NCBI GenBank assembly: GCA_039969355.1
Contig: JBDVOA010000026.1
Location: 133,534 to 197,533 of the forward strand
Source: JL08 sp039969355
GTDB taxonomy: Bacteria; Pseudomonadota; Alphaproteobacteria; Rhodobacterales; Rhodobacteraceae
DNA: 64,000 nucleotides
Direction of reading: 5' to 3'
Position 1 is the first letter of the stretch, and every line of letters starts with the position of its first letter. The translations under genes and the position numbers were made by a program. Shown piece by piece: positions 17,092-26,376 of the stretch. The notes below the pieces were generated by a model that was not told the origin of the DNA, did not search any database, and saw only the letters and a list, made by a program, of their open reading frames with translations.

Positions 17092-17122
17092 TTTTCGGTA
17101 CTTTCAGAGCGATTTTCGGTAC
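17092..17122 (+). repeat. Two direct copies of TTTTCGGTAC, 21 bases apart
   Basis: Identical 10-mers lie at 17092-17101 and 17113-17122, between the tRNA 3' end and the integrase stub. A 21-base period is two helical turns, which would put both on the same face of DNA. Possible integrase arm-type sites of the lost element; no further copies seen nearby. Confidence 0.5.
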
Positions 17123-17126
17123 CCAG

Positions 17127-17606
17127 ATGCCCCTGACTAAGCCAAGATATATGCTAATCGAGCATGGTAGATACTTCTACCAACGCAAGGTCCCGTTGGC
17201 CTTGCAGAGTGTGATCGGACGTAAGAAATGGCGTGCTCCGCTTGGAGATGACTTTGATCAGGCATACGAACGATTGAAATCCAAGCGTTCCGAACATGAC
17301 GCTCTTTTGAAGCGACTTGAAGACCCTGTTGAGAAGCAAAAACACAAAACTCAGAACCGCCTAAAAATCGAACAAAAGCAAAATGAAGATTATGTTCGCG
17401 ACGAAGATGCATATGAAGAATGGTGCCTCTTGCAAAGCATCAAGACTGAAACCGAAGAATACTTAGAGGAAGAAAAAGTACTTCTAGCCGGGGGGCTAAT
17501 AGAGGAACTGCGCGCGGTGGAAATTGTATTTTATTATTCAGGTGCGAATTCCGGCAAAACGGGATTGCCAGTCGTCCCGTTCTTCGTCGGTAATCTTACC
17601 AAATAG
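17127..17606 (+). pseudogene. Truncated tyrosine-type integrase (N-terminal part only)
   Basis: From the ATG at 17127 the residues LIEHGRYFYQRKVPLALQ and GRKKWRAPLG match the N-terminal DUF6538/SAM-like segment of phage-type integrases, followed by a charged helical stretch (KSKRSEHDALLKRLED and on to residue 135 or so). No catalytic domain (R-H-x-x-R...Y) follows. After about 17535 the frame runs into sequence that is antisense to the 3' end of metG and stops at 17606, so the last 24 or so codons are not integrase. The stretch is AT-rich compared with its neighbours and lies 97 bases after tRNA-Tyr. It is the stub left after loss of an integrative element. Confidence 0.75.
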
Positions 17607-19247
17607 CACTTCAGGCACGTCGAAGCTGTGGCCAGGATTCATTGCATTGATCGCGGATTCAACATTATCGGGCCATTGGGTGCCTTCGGCATTCATCGTA
17701 GCCAGCATGGCAGCACTTGCGTCGGGGATGAACGGTGCGCTCAGCACGGCGTAAACAGGGATAAGGTTCAACGCGAGCCGGATCTGTGCTGCGGCGCGGT
17801 CGGGGTCGGTTTTGAACGTACTCCAGGGTGCGACGCCTTGCAGGAATTCGTTACCCAGTGACCAGATGGCCCGCAATTCCTGTGCTGATTTGCGTACTTC
17901 CATCGCCTCCATATGGGCCTCGTAGGCGCGAATACGGGTCGTGAGTTCGCTTATCAGAGCAGTCTCTTCTGCGCCAAATTCGCCACCCTCTGGAACTGCC
18001 TCGCCAAACTTGGAGCGGCAGAACTTGGTGATACGGCTGACGAAATTCCCTAACACGTCGGCCAGATCCTTGTTTACCGACACCTGAAAATTGTCCCATG
18101 TAAATTCGCTGTCCGAAGACTCCGGGGCATGTGACAACAACCACCAGCGCCAATAATCCGCAGGCAGTATTTCAAGCGCCTGATCCATGAATATGCCGCG
18201 TCCCTGCGAAGTGCTGAACTGGCCGCCGTCATAGTTGAGGTAATTGAAAGACTTCAAATGGTCGACCATTTTCCACGGCTCGCCAGACCCCAGAATTGTA
18301 GCCGGAAAACTGAGCGTGTGGAACGGCACGTTGTCTTTGCCCATGAACTGCGTATAGCGCACATCGTCCGCACCTTTATCGGTGCGCCACCAGCGCTCCC
18401 AATTCGTCCCGTTAGCTTCGGCCCATTCGCCTGCACAGGCAATGTACTCGATTGGGGCGTCGAACCAGACATAAAAGACTTTTCCTTCCATGCCCGGCCA
18501 TTCCTGATTGCCCTTTTTGACCGGAATGCCCCAGTCAAGATCGCGTGTAATGCCGCGATCCTGCAAGCCGTCTCCATCATGCAGCCATTTCTTGGCAATT
18601 GATGTGGTGAGTACCGGCCAGTCGGACTTGCTGTTGATCCATTCGTCCAGAGCATCTTTGAGGTTTGATTGGCGCAAATAGAGGTGCTTCGTCTTGCGCA
18701 CTTCCAGATCGGTTGAACCAGATACTGCGCTGCGCGGGTCAATCAGATCCGTTGGATCAAGCTGTTTGGTGCAGTTTTCGCATTGGTCGCCGCGCGCCCT
18801 GTCATAACCGCAATTAGGGCAGGTTCCTTCTATGTAACGATCAGGCAAAAACCGTCCGTCTGCGATCGAATAGACCTGTTTCTCGGTTACTTCGCCAATC
18901 AGTCCGTTATCGTCAAGCTTACCGGCAAAATGTTGCGTCAGCTTGTGATTTTGCTCGCTGGATGAGCGTCCGAAATGATCAAAGCTCAGCCGGAAACCCT
19001 GTGCGATGTGAGACTGAACGGCGTGCATTTCGGCACAATATTCTGCGACAGCTTTGCCTGCCTTTGCAGCGGCAAGTTCGGCGGGGGTGCCGTGTTCGTC
19101 AGTGGCGCACAAAAACAGCACCTCATACCCGCGCGCTCGCAAATAACGCGCATAAAGGTCGGCAGGCAATTGCGAACCCACCAGATTTCCGAGGTGTTTG
19201 ATCCCGTTAATGTAGGGGATTGCGGATGTAATCAGGTGACGGGTCAT
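17538..19247 (-). CDS. metG: Methionyl-tRNA synthetase MetG
   Basis: A 569-residue class I aminoacyl-tRNA synthetase that charges tRNA-Met. The HIGH-type motif is in SAIPYINGIKHLGN, the zinc knuckle is CPNCGYDRARGDQCENC near residue 145 and the KMSKS loop is present as FSTSQGRGIF near residue 350, a common form in alphaproteobacteria. There is no C-terminal tRNA-binding dimer domain. The 3' end abuts the integrase stub but the protein has normal length, so it is intact. Confidence 0.96.
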   Translation of the reverse strand: MTRHLITSAIPYINGIKHLGNLVGSQLPADLYARYLRARGYEVLFLCATDEHGTPAELAAAKAGKAVAEYCAEMHAVQSHIAQGFRLSFDHFGRSSSEQNHKLTQHFAGKLDDNGLIGEVTEKQVYSIADGRFLPDRYIEGTCPNCGYDRARGDQCENCTKQLDPTDLIDPRSAVSGSTDLEVRKTKHLYLRQSNLKDALDEWINSKSDWPVLTTSIAKKWLHDGDGLQDRGITRDLDWGIPVKKGNQEWPGMEGKVFYVWFDAPIEYIACAGEWAEANGTNWERWWRTDKGADDVRYTQFMGKDNVPFHTLSFPATILGSGEPWKMVDHLKSFNYLNYDGGQFSTSQGRGIFMDQALEILPADYWRWWLLSHAPESSDSEFTWDNFQVSVNKDLADVLGNFVSRITKFCRSKFGEAVPEGGEFGAEETALISELTTRIRAYEAHMEAMEVRKSAQELRAIWSLGNEFLQGVAPWSTFKTDPDRAAAQIRLALNLIPVYAVLSAPFIPDASAAMLATMNAEGTQWPDNVESAINAMNPGHSFDVPEVLFGKITDEERDDWQSRFAGIRT

Positions 19248-19307
19248 CAGTGGTGCCTTTGGTGTAGGTTTGATGCAGCTTTAGCCCAAGGTTGCAACCA
19301 AGACCAG

Positions 19308-20549
19308 TCAGTCGGTCGCTGTATCATCTTTCTGATCGCGACTGCGCCCGAACAACCGTCCAACTGTGAACGATGTGCGAGGAGTCGATACAAAATTCGT
19401 TCGTTGATCCGGGCTGGGGCGCCTGCCCATTCTGACAATGCCAAAGATGGCAAGCGCGATGTGTCCGGCGGAAATCATTACAAATAACGCCGGCGGCCCA
19501 TAGGCGTCGATCAACTTGGACGCGACCAAAGGAGCGGCAATTGCCCCTAGTGCGTAAAAGAACATGAGTGCCGCTGATAATTCGACCCTTTCTGAGTTAT
19601 CGGCAAAATCATGGGCATGGGCGGCAGAAACCGAAAAAATCGGGAATGTGGTGACACCGAATAGTCCAGCCGTCAGCATGATCCCGGTTGTTCCCAGGCC
19701 TGTGCTGGCCACAGTGATGGCGCAACTCACAACTGCCGCCAGCGATAGCCAGATCAGGACCCATCGTCTGTCGTATTTGTCGGCCAACCAGCCCACAGGG
19801 ATTTGCGAAAGGGCACCGCCCAGAACAAAAGAAGCGAGAAACCAGGCGATCTGTCCTGTGGTCAGGCCAACCTCCAAGCCATAAACAGGCCCTACCATCC
19901 GAAATGATGCTGTGGAAAGAGCCGCCACCACCACGCCCGCTGCGGCCAACGGTGAACGCGTTACCGCCAGCATTGGGCGCAACCGTGCAGCAGCTGGCGT
20001 TTCGGGCTGCCTGTTGGTTGTCAGCGTGAGCGGCAACAGGGCCGCGCAGCAGACGATTGCAAGCAGGTTATACGAAAAATAGTGTGCAGGTGTCAGGATC
20101 CCGATGATCAACTGCGCGCCCAAAGATCCGGTGGTGTCGACAACCCTGTAGACTCCCATTGCCCGACCTCTGTTTTTATTTGTCACTTTGGCCTGCAACC
20201 AGGCTTCCACGATTGTGTAACAACCCGCGACACAAAGGCCGGTCGCAATCCGCATCACGGCCCAGGCGTACGGGTTTTCTACCATCATATGGGCGATCAA
20301 CCCGATCACGCCTGCCGCCGTGAAAGCGGCAAAGGCCCGACTGTGGCCTACACTTCCCATCACGCGCGGTGCCCACCAACAGCCAATGAAAAAGCCAAAG
20401 AAGTGCGCGGAGCCCAACATGCCAATTTCGGCAGTGGAAAAGCCTATTGCGAGTCCCGAAATCGCATCTAACGGCCCGACGCCGCCGGTCGAAAGCTGCA
20501 GCAGGATGACGGACAAGAAAAGGGCGGCAAATGAAATGAGAAGGCGCAT
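19308..20549 (-). CDS. MFS transporter (YcaD-like sugar/metabolite permease type)
   Basis: A 413-residue protein with about 12 membrane helices. The inter-helix motifs (GCWWAPRVMGSVGHSRAF between helices 2 and 3; WLADKYDRRWVL between helices 8 and 9) identify the major facilitator superfamily, and the overall pattern resembles YcaD/YfkF-type transporters. The substrate is not predictable. It lies 60 bases upstream of metG on the same strand. Confidence 0.8.
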   Translation of the reverse strand: MRLLISFAALFLSVILLQLSTGGVGPLDAISGLAIGFSTAEIGMLGSAHFFGFFIGCWWAPRVMGSVGHSRAFAAFTAAGVIGLIAHMMVENPYAWAVMRIATGLCVAGCYTIVEAWLQAKVTNKNRGRAMGVYRVVDTTGSLGAQLIIGILTPAHYFSYNLLAIVCCAALLPLTLTTNRQPETPAAARLRPMLAVTRSPLAAAGVVVAALSTASFRMVGPVYGLEVGLTTGQIAWFLASFVLGGALSQIPVGWLADKYDRRWVLIWLSLAAVVSCAITVASTGLGTTGIMLTAGLFGVTTFPIFSVSAAHAHDFADNSERVELSAALMFFYALGAIAAPLVASKLIDAYGPPALFVMISAGHIALAIFGIVRMGRRPSPDQRTNFVSTPRTSFTVGRLFGRSRDQKDDTATD

Positions 20550-20622
20550 AACGACCGATCATTGGCATGACGCTATTTACCGCTTGTGTTTATTCGACGA
20601 TTGCGTGTCGTTTTCGAATTTT

Positions 20623-21225
20623 TTAGCGCCGGGCTACAATTCGGGCCAGAATATCCAGCTTGATGACATCACCTACAAGGTTGCTAAAGCCATTGGCCCC
20701 AAAATCGGAACGGGTAACCGACCCGGTAAGCCGGATTGTCAGCTGAGACAGGTCCTCTGGTTGGCTGCCCTGTATCCGGTAGAGGTGAGCCTCAAAGGTT
20801 ATGGGTTTGGTCACTCCGCGCATCGTAAGGTTCCCTGTGATGACGGCACCATCCGAGATGCGTCCGTTTGTGCCAAGTTGAACCTCTGTTGCGACAAATC
20901 GAATGCTTGGAAATTCTGCTGAGTCCAGAACGGATCGGGCTTTCAGGGCTTCGGTAGCAAATATCAGTCCTGTACGGGCCTTGCGAACATCGACGCTGAC
21001 ATCAACCTGCGCGGTTTGTAGGTCTAGCGGGTCAATCGTCAGATTGGCCTGGCTCACGGGCATTGTGCCTTTTTGTTCGGCCCCGTTCAACACGTAAAGA
21101 AAGCCAACCTGCGAGGCGTCGGTATCAAGTTGATAGCGCGTGGGTGCGGCGTTACTCGTGCCAATCCCCAGCACGCTAGCCAGAGTCAAACAAAGAAAAA
21201 GAACAACGCTTGGATATGTCGTCAT
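20623..21225 (-). CDS. YceI family periplasmic protein
   Basis: A 200-residue protein with an N-terminal signal peptide (hydrophobic core VVLFLCLTLASVLGIG, cleavage expected near SNA-A) and a YceI lipocalin-like barrel: YQLDTDASQVGF, VDVRKARTG, LTMRGVTKPITFEA and ITGSVTRSDFG-type strands. YceI proteins bind long isoprenoid or lipid molecules in the periplasm. I start at 21225 because the signal peptide begins there; 15 upstream in-frame residues are not signal-like. Confidence 0.85.
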   Translation of the reverse strand: MTTYPSVVLFLCLTLASVLGIGTSNAAPTRYQLDTDASQVGFLYVLNGAEQKGTMPVSQANLTIDPLDLQTAQVDVSVDVRKARTGLIFATEALKARSVLDSAEFPSIRFVATEVQLGTNGRISDGAVITGNLTMRGVTKPITFEAHLYRIQGSQPEDLSQLTIRLTGSVTRSDFGANGFSNLVGDVIKLDILARIVARR

Positions 21226-21383
21226 GATTCCATGGTACAGCATCGCAAGCGCTTGTTTGCAATAGTTCACGCGTGATCACAGCACTTTGATGGATTTGAC
21301 TCGGTGACCAATTCTCGATGCGTGCTTGCCCCCGTGCATGGTCTTGATACTCTGCGCCAAATTACAACTCCGAAAGGTTGAGT

Positions 21384-22427
21384 ATGAAAATGAACCCATT
21401 GGGCCGGACCGGCCTGCTTGTGTCTGAATTGTGCCTGGGTTCCATGACCTGGGGTACCCAAAACACAGCCGAAGAGGGACACGCCCAGATTGATCTTGCA
21501 CTGGAACATGGGGTCAATTTCATTGACACTGCCGAAATGTATCCCGTGAACCCAATGGGCCCGGAAACGGTGGGAAAGACGGAAGAGATTATTGGACAGT
21601 GGAATAATAAGTCAGGGCGCCGTGATCAGGTTGTTCTGGCGACCAAGCATTCGGGTGAAGGGTTGGGATTTGTTCGGAACGGTGCACCGATTTCATCTAA
21701 AACCATTCCCGAGACGATCGAAGGTTCGCTGCGCCGGCTAAAGACGGATTACATCGACCTTTATCAATTTCACTGGCCCAATCGCGGCTCTTACATGTTT
21801 CGCAAGAACTGGTCTTATGATCCATCGTCTCAGGACAAGACTGAAACACTGAACCATATTGAAGACGCGCTAGAGGCTCTGCAGCGGGAAGTCGACAAAG
21901 GCACCATACGGCACTTTGGCCTTTCCAACGAAAGCGCCTGGGGCACGTCGCAATGGCTGCGCGTGTCCGAGGACAGAGGATTACCGCGCGTCGCCTCGAT
22001 ACAAAACGAGTATTCGTTGATGTGCCGAATGTATGACACAGATTTGGCCGAGCTGAGTGTCAACGAAGATGTCGGGTTACTGGCGTTTTCGCCGTTAGCG
22101 ACAGGCCTGTTGACCGGCAAATATCAGGGCGGCGCAATCCCGATCGCGTCGCGCATGTCGCTGAGCTCTGATCTGGGAGGACGCAAAACAGAACGCGCAT
22201 TCGAGGCGGTTGATCTATACTTGGAAGTTGCGCGCAAACATAACCTCGATCCGGTTCACATGGCTTTGGCCTGGTGTGCACAACGTCCGTTTATGTGTTC
22301 GGTCATATTCGGAGCACGGACAATGGAACAGCTTGAACTGGCACTCGGGGCTGCTGATGTTGAACTGAGTTCAGCGGTTTTGAGCGACCTTGATGAAGCG
22401 CATCGCAGATGTCCAATGCCGTATTGA
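21384..22427 (+). CDS. Aldo/keto reductase (Tas-like)
   Basis: A 347-residue TIM-barrel NADPH-dependent oxidoreductase. The catalytic Asp-Tyr-Lys-His tetrad is in FIDTAEMYPV (Asp, Tyr), VLATKHSG (Lys) and YQFHWPNRG (His). The N-terminal PLGRTGLLVSELCLG is typical of the Tas/YajO group. Start at the ATG at 21384, 6 bases after GAAAGG; a second ATG is two codons on. Physiological substrate unknown. Divergent from the YceI gene. Confidence 0.88.
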   Translation: MKMNPLGRTGLLVSELCLGSMTWGTQNTAEEGHAQIDLALEHGVNFIDTAEMYPVNPMGPETVGKTEEIIGQWNNKSGRRDQVVLATKHSGEGLGFVRNGAPISSKTIPETIEGSLRRLKTDYIDLYQFHWPNRGSYMFRKNWSYDPSSQDKTETLNHIEDALEALQREVDKGTIRHFGLSNESAWGTSQWLRVSEDRGLPRVASIQNEYSLMCRMYDTDLAELSVNEDVGLLAFSPLATGLLTGKYQGGAIPIASRMSLSSDLGGRKTERAFEAVDLYLEVARKHNLDPVHMALAWCAQRPFMCSVIFGARTMEQLELALGAADVELSSAVLSDLDEAHRRCPMPY

Positions 22428-22431
22428 AGGT

Positions 22432-22450
22432 TGACCGACACGGGCGGTCA
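22432..22450. terminator. Weak hairpin between convergent genes
   Basis: TGACCG (22432-22437) pairs with CGGTCA (22445-22450) across a 7-base loop, just after the aldo/keto reductase stop and before the 3' end of the GlxA-type regulator. A short CTTT follows; no long T-run. Confidence 0.3.
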
Positions 22451-22472
22451 CTTTGACGCGAGGGTCGCAGTT

Positions 22473-23435
22473 TCAAGATTTGCGCAGGCTGCGCGCGCAG
22501 GCGCCATACGCCGATTTGAAAGCCCTTGCAAAACTTGATTGTGAAGTAAAGCCGGTCGTCAAGGCAATGCTATGAAGCGGTTCGGCTGTGTCGGTGACAA
22601 GGCGATGCGCCTCATTCAACCGCAACGACAGAAAATATGATTTCGGTGACGTCCCGAGGCGTTTCCGAAAATGAAGCTCAAGCGTTCTTGGGCTAATGCC
22701 AATCGACCGGGCGATGTCGGTTATCGGTGGCGGGGCGTCCAGGTTTTGCTCCATCAGAGCGCTTGCCTTTGCTGTCAGCTGATTATGCCGAAAAGAACTG
22801 CGCCGGCTTTGGGGGCGAGCTCCGTCGCCTACAGGGTCATATATAAAGGTCGATGCAACCCTAGTTGCCAGAGTTTCGCCAAAACGCGCACCAATCAGGT
22901 GTAGCATCATGTCAATTGTAGGGGCTGCACCACCGCTAGTCATCCGGGGACCATCGATTTGATATCGACTGCGCAGCGTATCAACATGCACAAACTTTGT
23001 GGTGAACGCTTCCAAGTCTTCCCAATGGGTTGTTGCGGTGAACCCGTCGAGCACACCGGCGGCGGCCAGTAACCAGGGGCCGCCGTCAACACCTGCCATG
23101 GTGCATCCGTTGTCCCCCAACCTGCGCAGGCTTGCACGCAGGGATTGCGTGTCATGTATTTCCAGATCGAACCCAGCGAGCACAAGGCAAAGGTCACATT
23201 TCCCCTGTTGCGCAATGTGTTGCCCGGCAACGGTAAGGCCGCTAGTCAGACGCGCAGGCGAGCCCGTCGCCGTCACGTAGTGCCAGTCAAACAACGTTCG
23301 ATCCGCATGTCGGTTGGCCGCGCGCATGGGATCTACAGCAGCGGCAAAGGACAGCGTATTGGTGTCGGGCAATACAAGCACTGCGACACTAAGCGGCTCT
23401 GAAGACGGTTCAAGAATATTCTTAGCGGGTTTCAT
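22473..23435 (-). CDS. cdhR: GlxA/CdhR-type AraC transcriptional regulator of carnitine catabolism
   Basis: A 320-residue regulator with an N-terminal DJ-1/PfpI-like (amidotransferase-like) sensor domain (VAVLVLPDTNTLSFAAAVDP, MAGVDGGPWLLAAAGVL) and a C-terminal AraC DNA-binding domain of two helix-turn-helix units (ITDIARSIGISPRTLEL and LHSIALTTGFTSQSSFARAF). It diverges from the dehydrocarnitine-cleaving gene with 78 bases between, the arrangement of CdhR in Pseudomonas. I start at 23435 (MKPAKNILEP); a longer frame to 23594 would run through the divergent gene. The symbol follows the context. Confidence 0.8.
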   Translation of the reverse strand: MKPAKNILEPSSEPLSVAVLVLPDTNTLSFAAAVDPMRAANRHADRTLFDWHYVTATGSPARLTSGLTVAGQHIAQQGKCDLCLVLAGFDLEIHDTQSLRASLRRLGDNGCTMAGVDGGPWLLAAAGVLDGFTATTHWEDLEAFTTKFVHVDTLRSRYQIDGPRMTSGGAAPTIDMMLHLIGARFGETLATRVASTFIYDPVGDGARPQSRRSSFRHNQLTAKASALMEQNLDAPPPITDIARSIGISPRTLELHFRKRLGTSPKSYFLSLRLNEAHRLVTDTAEPLHSIALTTGFTSQSSFARAFKSAYGACARSLRKS

Positions 23436-23513
23436 CAAGTTGAGTGCGTAAAGTGTAAAGTCTGTGTGTGCAAGTTGGTGGATGCTACAGGGAGATTCGA
23501 AAAGGAGCGAAAG

Positions 23514-24422
23514 ATGCCATTGACCATGAACAAAGAGGTTTTCATCACCTGTGCCGTCACGGGTTCCGGTGGCTCGCAAGATCGCAGTCCGCATGTACCG
23601 CGCTCACCCCAGCAGATTGCAGACAGCGCGATTGCTGCTGCCAAGGCAGGGGCAGCGGTTGTGCACTGTCACGTAAGGGATCCGGAAACAGGTAAGCCCA
23701 GCCGGGATCTTGGGTATTACCGTGAGGTGACGGATCGCATTCGGGATGCCGAGGTTGACGCGGTCCTGAACCTGACTGCTGGGATGGGCGGCGACATGAA
23801 ATTTGGCGACGTCGAAGCTCCGCTGCCGACAATCGAAGGTACCGATATGATTGGGGCAACCGCGCGGGTAGCTCATGTCGCGGAATGCTTGCCAGAGATT
23901 TGCACGCTTGATTGCGGAACGATGAACTTTGCCGAGGCCGATTACGTCATGACAAACACACCGGGCATGCTGACCGCAATGGGCCGGATGATGACAGAAC
24001 TGGGTGTGAAACCCGAAATAGAGGCGTTTGATACTGGCCATTTGTGGTATGCAAAACAACTGGTTGCTGATGGTGTTCTTGAGCCTGACGCATTGGTGCA
24101 ACTTTGTATGGGCGTGCCATGGGGTGCGCCGGATGATCTCAATACGTTTATGGCAATGGTCAATAATGTACCTGACGAATGGACTTTTTCGGCCTTTGGA
24201 TTGGGACGCAATCAGATGGCCTATGTTGCGGCGTCGGTTCTTGCCGGGGGGAATGTGCGTGTTGGATTAGAGGACAATCTTTGGCTCGACAAAGGGGTGC
24301 TGGCTGAGAATTGGCAACTTGTCGAACGGGCCGGCAACATCATTGAAAACATGGGCGCGCGGGTCATTGGCCCGGCTGAGGTGCGCACCAAACTAGGGCT
24401 GGAAAAGCGGGCGCCCAAGTGA
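23514..24422 (+). CDS. cdhC: Beta-keto acid cleavage enzyme, probable dehydrocarnitine cleavage enzyme
   Basis: A 302-residue BKACE (DUF849) TIM barrel. These enzymes condense a beta-keto acid with acetyl-CoA; here 3-dehydrocarnitine would yield glycine-betaine-CoA and acetoacetate. Zinc-binding His residues appear in AAVVHCHVRDPETGKPSRD (H-x-H), and EAFDTGHLWYAKQL and VPWGAPDDLNTFMAM are typical. Function is assigned by the carnitine dehydrogenase-thioesterase partner and CdhR neighbour. Start ATG at 23514 follows GGAGCGAAAG. A GTG start of the next gene overlaps its stop. Confidence 0.85.
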   Translation: MPLTMNKEVFITCAVTGSGGSQDRSPHVPRSPQQIADSAIAAAKAGAAVVHCHVRDPETGKPSRDLGYYREVTDRIRDAEVDAVLNLTAGMGGDMKFGDVEAPLPTIEGTDMIGATARVAHVAECLPEICTLDCGTMNFAEADYVMTNTPGMLTAMGRMMTELGVKPEIEAFDTGHLWYAKQLVADGVLEPDALVQLCMGVPWGAPDDLNTFMAMVNNVPDEWTFSAFGLGRNQMAYVAASVLAGGNVRVGLEDNLWLDKGVLAENWQLVERAGNIIENMGARVIGPAEVRTKLGLEKRAPK

Positions 24423-24904
24423 GATCGCGGCGGTGGTGTCTTTTGATTGCTTCTTTGTTGATGTTGGCCTCCTGTGGGACTTCGGCGCGCGACGGATATC
24501 GCGATCGCACAGCGCCATTCGGCGCGACCACACGGTTTGATCCGCAACAAATGACGGGCGATTGGTGGATTCGGGCAGAGTTCGCCGAAGAGGCCACAAT
24601 GCAACGTCAGGTAACCTATGCGTTGTATGGATCAGAGGCTTTTGCGATTGGCCCGAAAAACGGACGACTGGAGCGCCATGATCTGGGCGAAGGTGCGCGC
24701 TGGCAGGCCGGACCAGACGGTCCCGAGGTCTGGTTGCTTTGGGTGGATACTGGCTATCGCACAGCGGCTCTTGGCACACCGAATGGGCAATTTGGGTTGA
24801 TTCTGGATCGATCGCCCTCGGGCGGGGCTGACCGCATCACGGCCGCAAGCGAAATACTGGAATGGTTTGGATATGACATGAGCAAACTGCAGGAGACACG
24901 GTAA
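24419..24904 (+). CDS. Lipoprotein, lipocalin-like, unknown function
   Basis: A 161-residue protein with a GTG start overlapping the cdhC stop. A short basic N-terminus (MRSRRW) precedes a hydrophobic stretch ending in a lipobox LASC, so the mature protein begins at Cys19 and should be lipid-anchored. The remainder (MTGDWWIRAEF, WLLWVDTGYRTAALG, FGLILDRSP) has the strand pattern of a small lipocalin-type barrel. It lies wholly inside the carnitine operon with overlaps at both ends, suggesting a role in handling the substrate or in the envelope, but its function is unknown. Confidence 0.75.
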   Translation: MRSRRWCLLIASLLMLASCGTSARDGYRDRTAPFGATTRFDPQQMTGDWWIRAEFAEEATMQRQVTYALYGSEAFAIGPKNGRLERHDLGEGARWQAGPDGPEVWLLWVDTGYRTAALGTPNGQFGLILDRSPSGGADRITAASEILEWFGYDMSKLQETR

Positions 24905-26376
24905 TGGGCGTTGCGGCGATTATTGGCGGCGGAGTGATTGGCGGAGGCTGGGCAGCAAGGTTTTTGCTGAACGGTTGGGATGCGCGCGTCTTTGATCCTG
25001 ATCCAGAAGCCGAACGCAAGATTGGTGAGGTGTTGCATAACGCGCGGCGTTCATTGCCAGGTCTTAATGATGCAGCACTGCCCATGGAGGGAAATCTCAG
25101 CTTTCACACCAGCATGAGTGATGCCGTGCGGGACGTAGACTGGATACAAGAAAGCGTGCCAGAGCGGATCGACATAAAGTACAAGGTTTTTGCAGAGCTT
25201 CAAAAAGCCTGCGCGCTTGACGCGATCATCGGATCCTCGACATCCGGGTTCAAACCGTCTGAGTTGCAGGAAGGCGCATTGCGACCGGGGCAGATCGTCG
25301 TCGCTCATCCATTTAACCCGGTTTACTTGCTGCCGTTGATCGAACTGGTTCCAACTGACGCAAATGAGCCGGAATTTCTGGCGCGGGCGAAGACGACGCT
25401 GACGGGTTTGGGGCTTTATCCTTTGCTGGTTCGCAAGGAAATCGATGCCCACATCGCCGACCGGTTTCTTGAGGCTGTCTGGCGCGAGGCGCTTTGGCTG
25501 GTCAAGGACGGGATCGCGACGACAGAAGAGATCGACAATGCGATCCGGTACGGTTTTGGTATACGATGGGCGCAGATGGGCCTGTTTGAAACCTACCGCG
25601 TCGCAGGTGGCGAAGCGGGCATGAAGCACTTTATGGCCCAGTTTGGACCGTGTCTGAAGTCGCCGTGGACAAAATTGATGGACGTGCCGGAGTTCACGGA
25701 TGAGTTGGTTGATATGATTGCCTATCAGTCCGATGCGCAGTCCGGAAGCCATTCGATTCGTGAGTTGGAGCGCATTCGCGATAATAATCTTGTGGCGATG
25801 TTGCGTGCGCTCAAGGGGCAAGGATACGGGGCAGGGGCATTGCTGAATGCTCACGACGCCGCATTAACCGAGAAGGGTCCCGTGCCTGCAACATTGGCAC
25901 AGGTCAGCAACTACAGCGTCCCGTTGGTTACGTTGGCGCAGGCCGTGCCGCTGGATTGGCTAGATTACAATGGCCACATGAACGAAGCGCGATATCTCGA
26001 GGCGTTCAGCCGGGCCACGGACCACTTCATGATGCTTATCGGATGTGACGCTGATTATATCGCTAACGGAGGCAGTTTCTTTACAGCCGAGACCCACATT
26101 AGGCATCTGGATGAGGCTCCGCCGGGTGCGCCCATTCGGGTTTCGACTCGTGTAATCGAAGGCGCTGGGAAAAAGATGCATCTCTGGCATGAAATGACCC
26201 ATGCGGGCAGCCTGTTGGCCACTGGCGAGCAGATGTTGCTGCATGTCAGCCTCGCAACGCGTCGTCCTGCGGCGATGCCTGATGAGATGCAAGAAATTTT
26301 GGCACGGTTTGCAGATGGGCAGGCAGAATTACCCGAACCCGAAGGCAAGGGCCGCGCAATTGGTGCAAGGCGGTGA
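24904..26376 (+). CDS. Carnitine 3-dehydrogenase fused to a betainyl-CoA thioesterase
   Basis: A 490-residue two-domain protein. Residues 1-320 are a 3-hydroxyacyl-CoA-dehydrogenase-like NAD domain (IIGGGVIGGGWAARFLLNG at the N-terminus, GSSTSGFKPSEL, VVAHPFNPVYLLPLIE), as in L-carnitine dehydrogenase, which oxidises carnitine to 3-dehydrocarnitine. Residues 345-475 form a hot-dog thioesterase (VPLDWLDYNGHMNEARYLEAF) that would release betaine from glycine-betaine-CoA. In Pseudomonas these activities are separate proteins (CdhA and CdhB); here they are one chain. Start and stop overlap neighbours by 1 and 4 bases. Confidence 0.88.
   Translation: MGVAAIIGGGVIGGGWAARFLLNGWDARVFDPDPEAERKIGEVLHNARRSLPGLNDAALPMEGNLSFHTSMSDAVRDVDWIQESVPERIDIKYKVFAELQKACALDAIIGSSTSGFKPSELQEGALRPGQIVVAHPFNPVYLLPLIELVPTDANEPEFLARAKTTLTGLGLYPLLVRKEIDAHIADRFLEAVWREALWLVKDGIATTEEIDNAIRYGFGIRWAQMGLFETYRVAGGEAGMKHFMAQFGPCLKSPWTKLMDVPEFTDELVDMIAYQSDAQSGSHSIRELERIRDNNLVAMLRALKGQGYGAGALLNAHDAALTEKGPVPATLAQVSNYSVPLVTLAQAVPLDWLDYNGHMNEARYLEAFSRATDHFMMLIGCDADYIANGGSFFTAETHIRHLDEAPPGAPIRVSTRVIEGAGKKMHLWHEMTHAGSLLATGEQMLLHVSLATRRPAAMPDEMQEILARFADGQAELPEPEGKGRAIGARR

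Noticed and set aside
23436..23594. 53-residue N-terminal extension of the CdhR-type regulator
   Set aside because: It would run through the divergent gene's promoter and coding start; the sensor domain begins only after Met54 of that frame.
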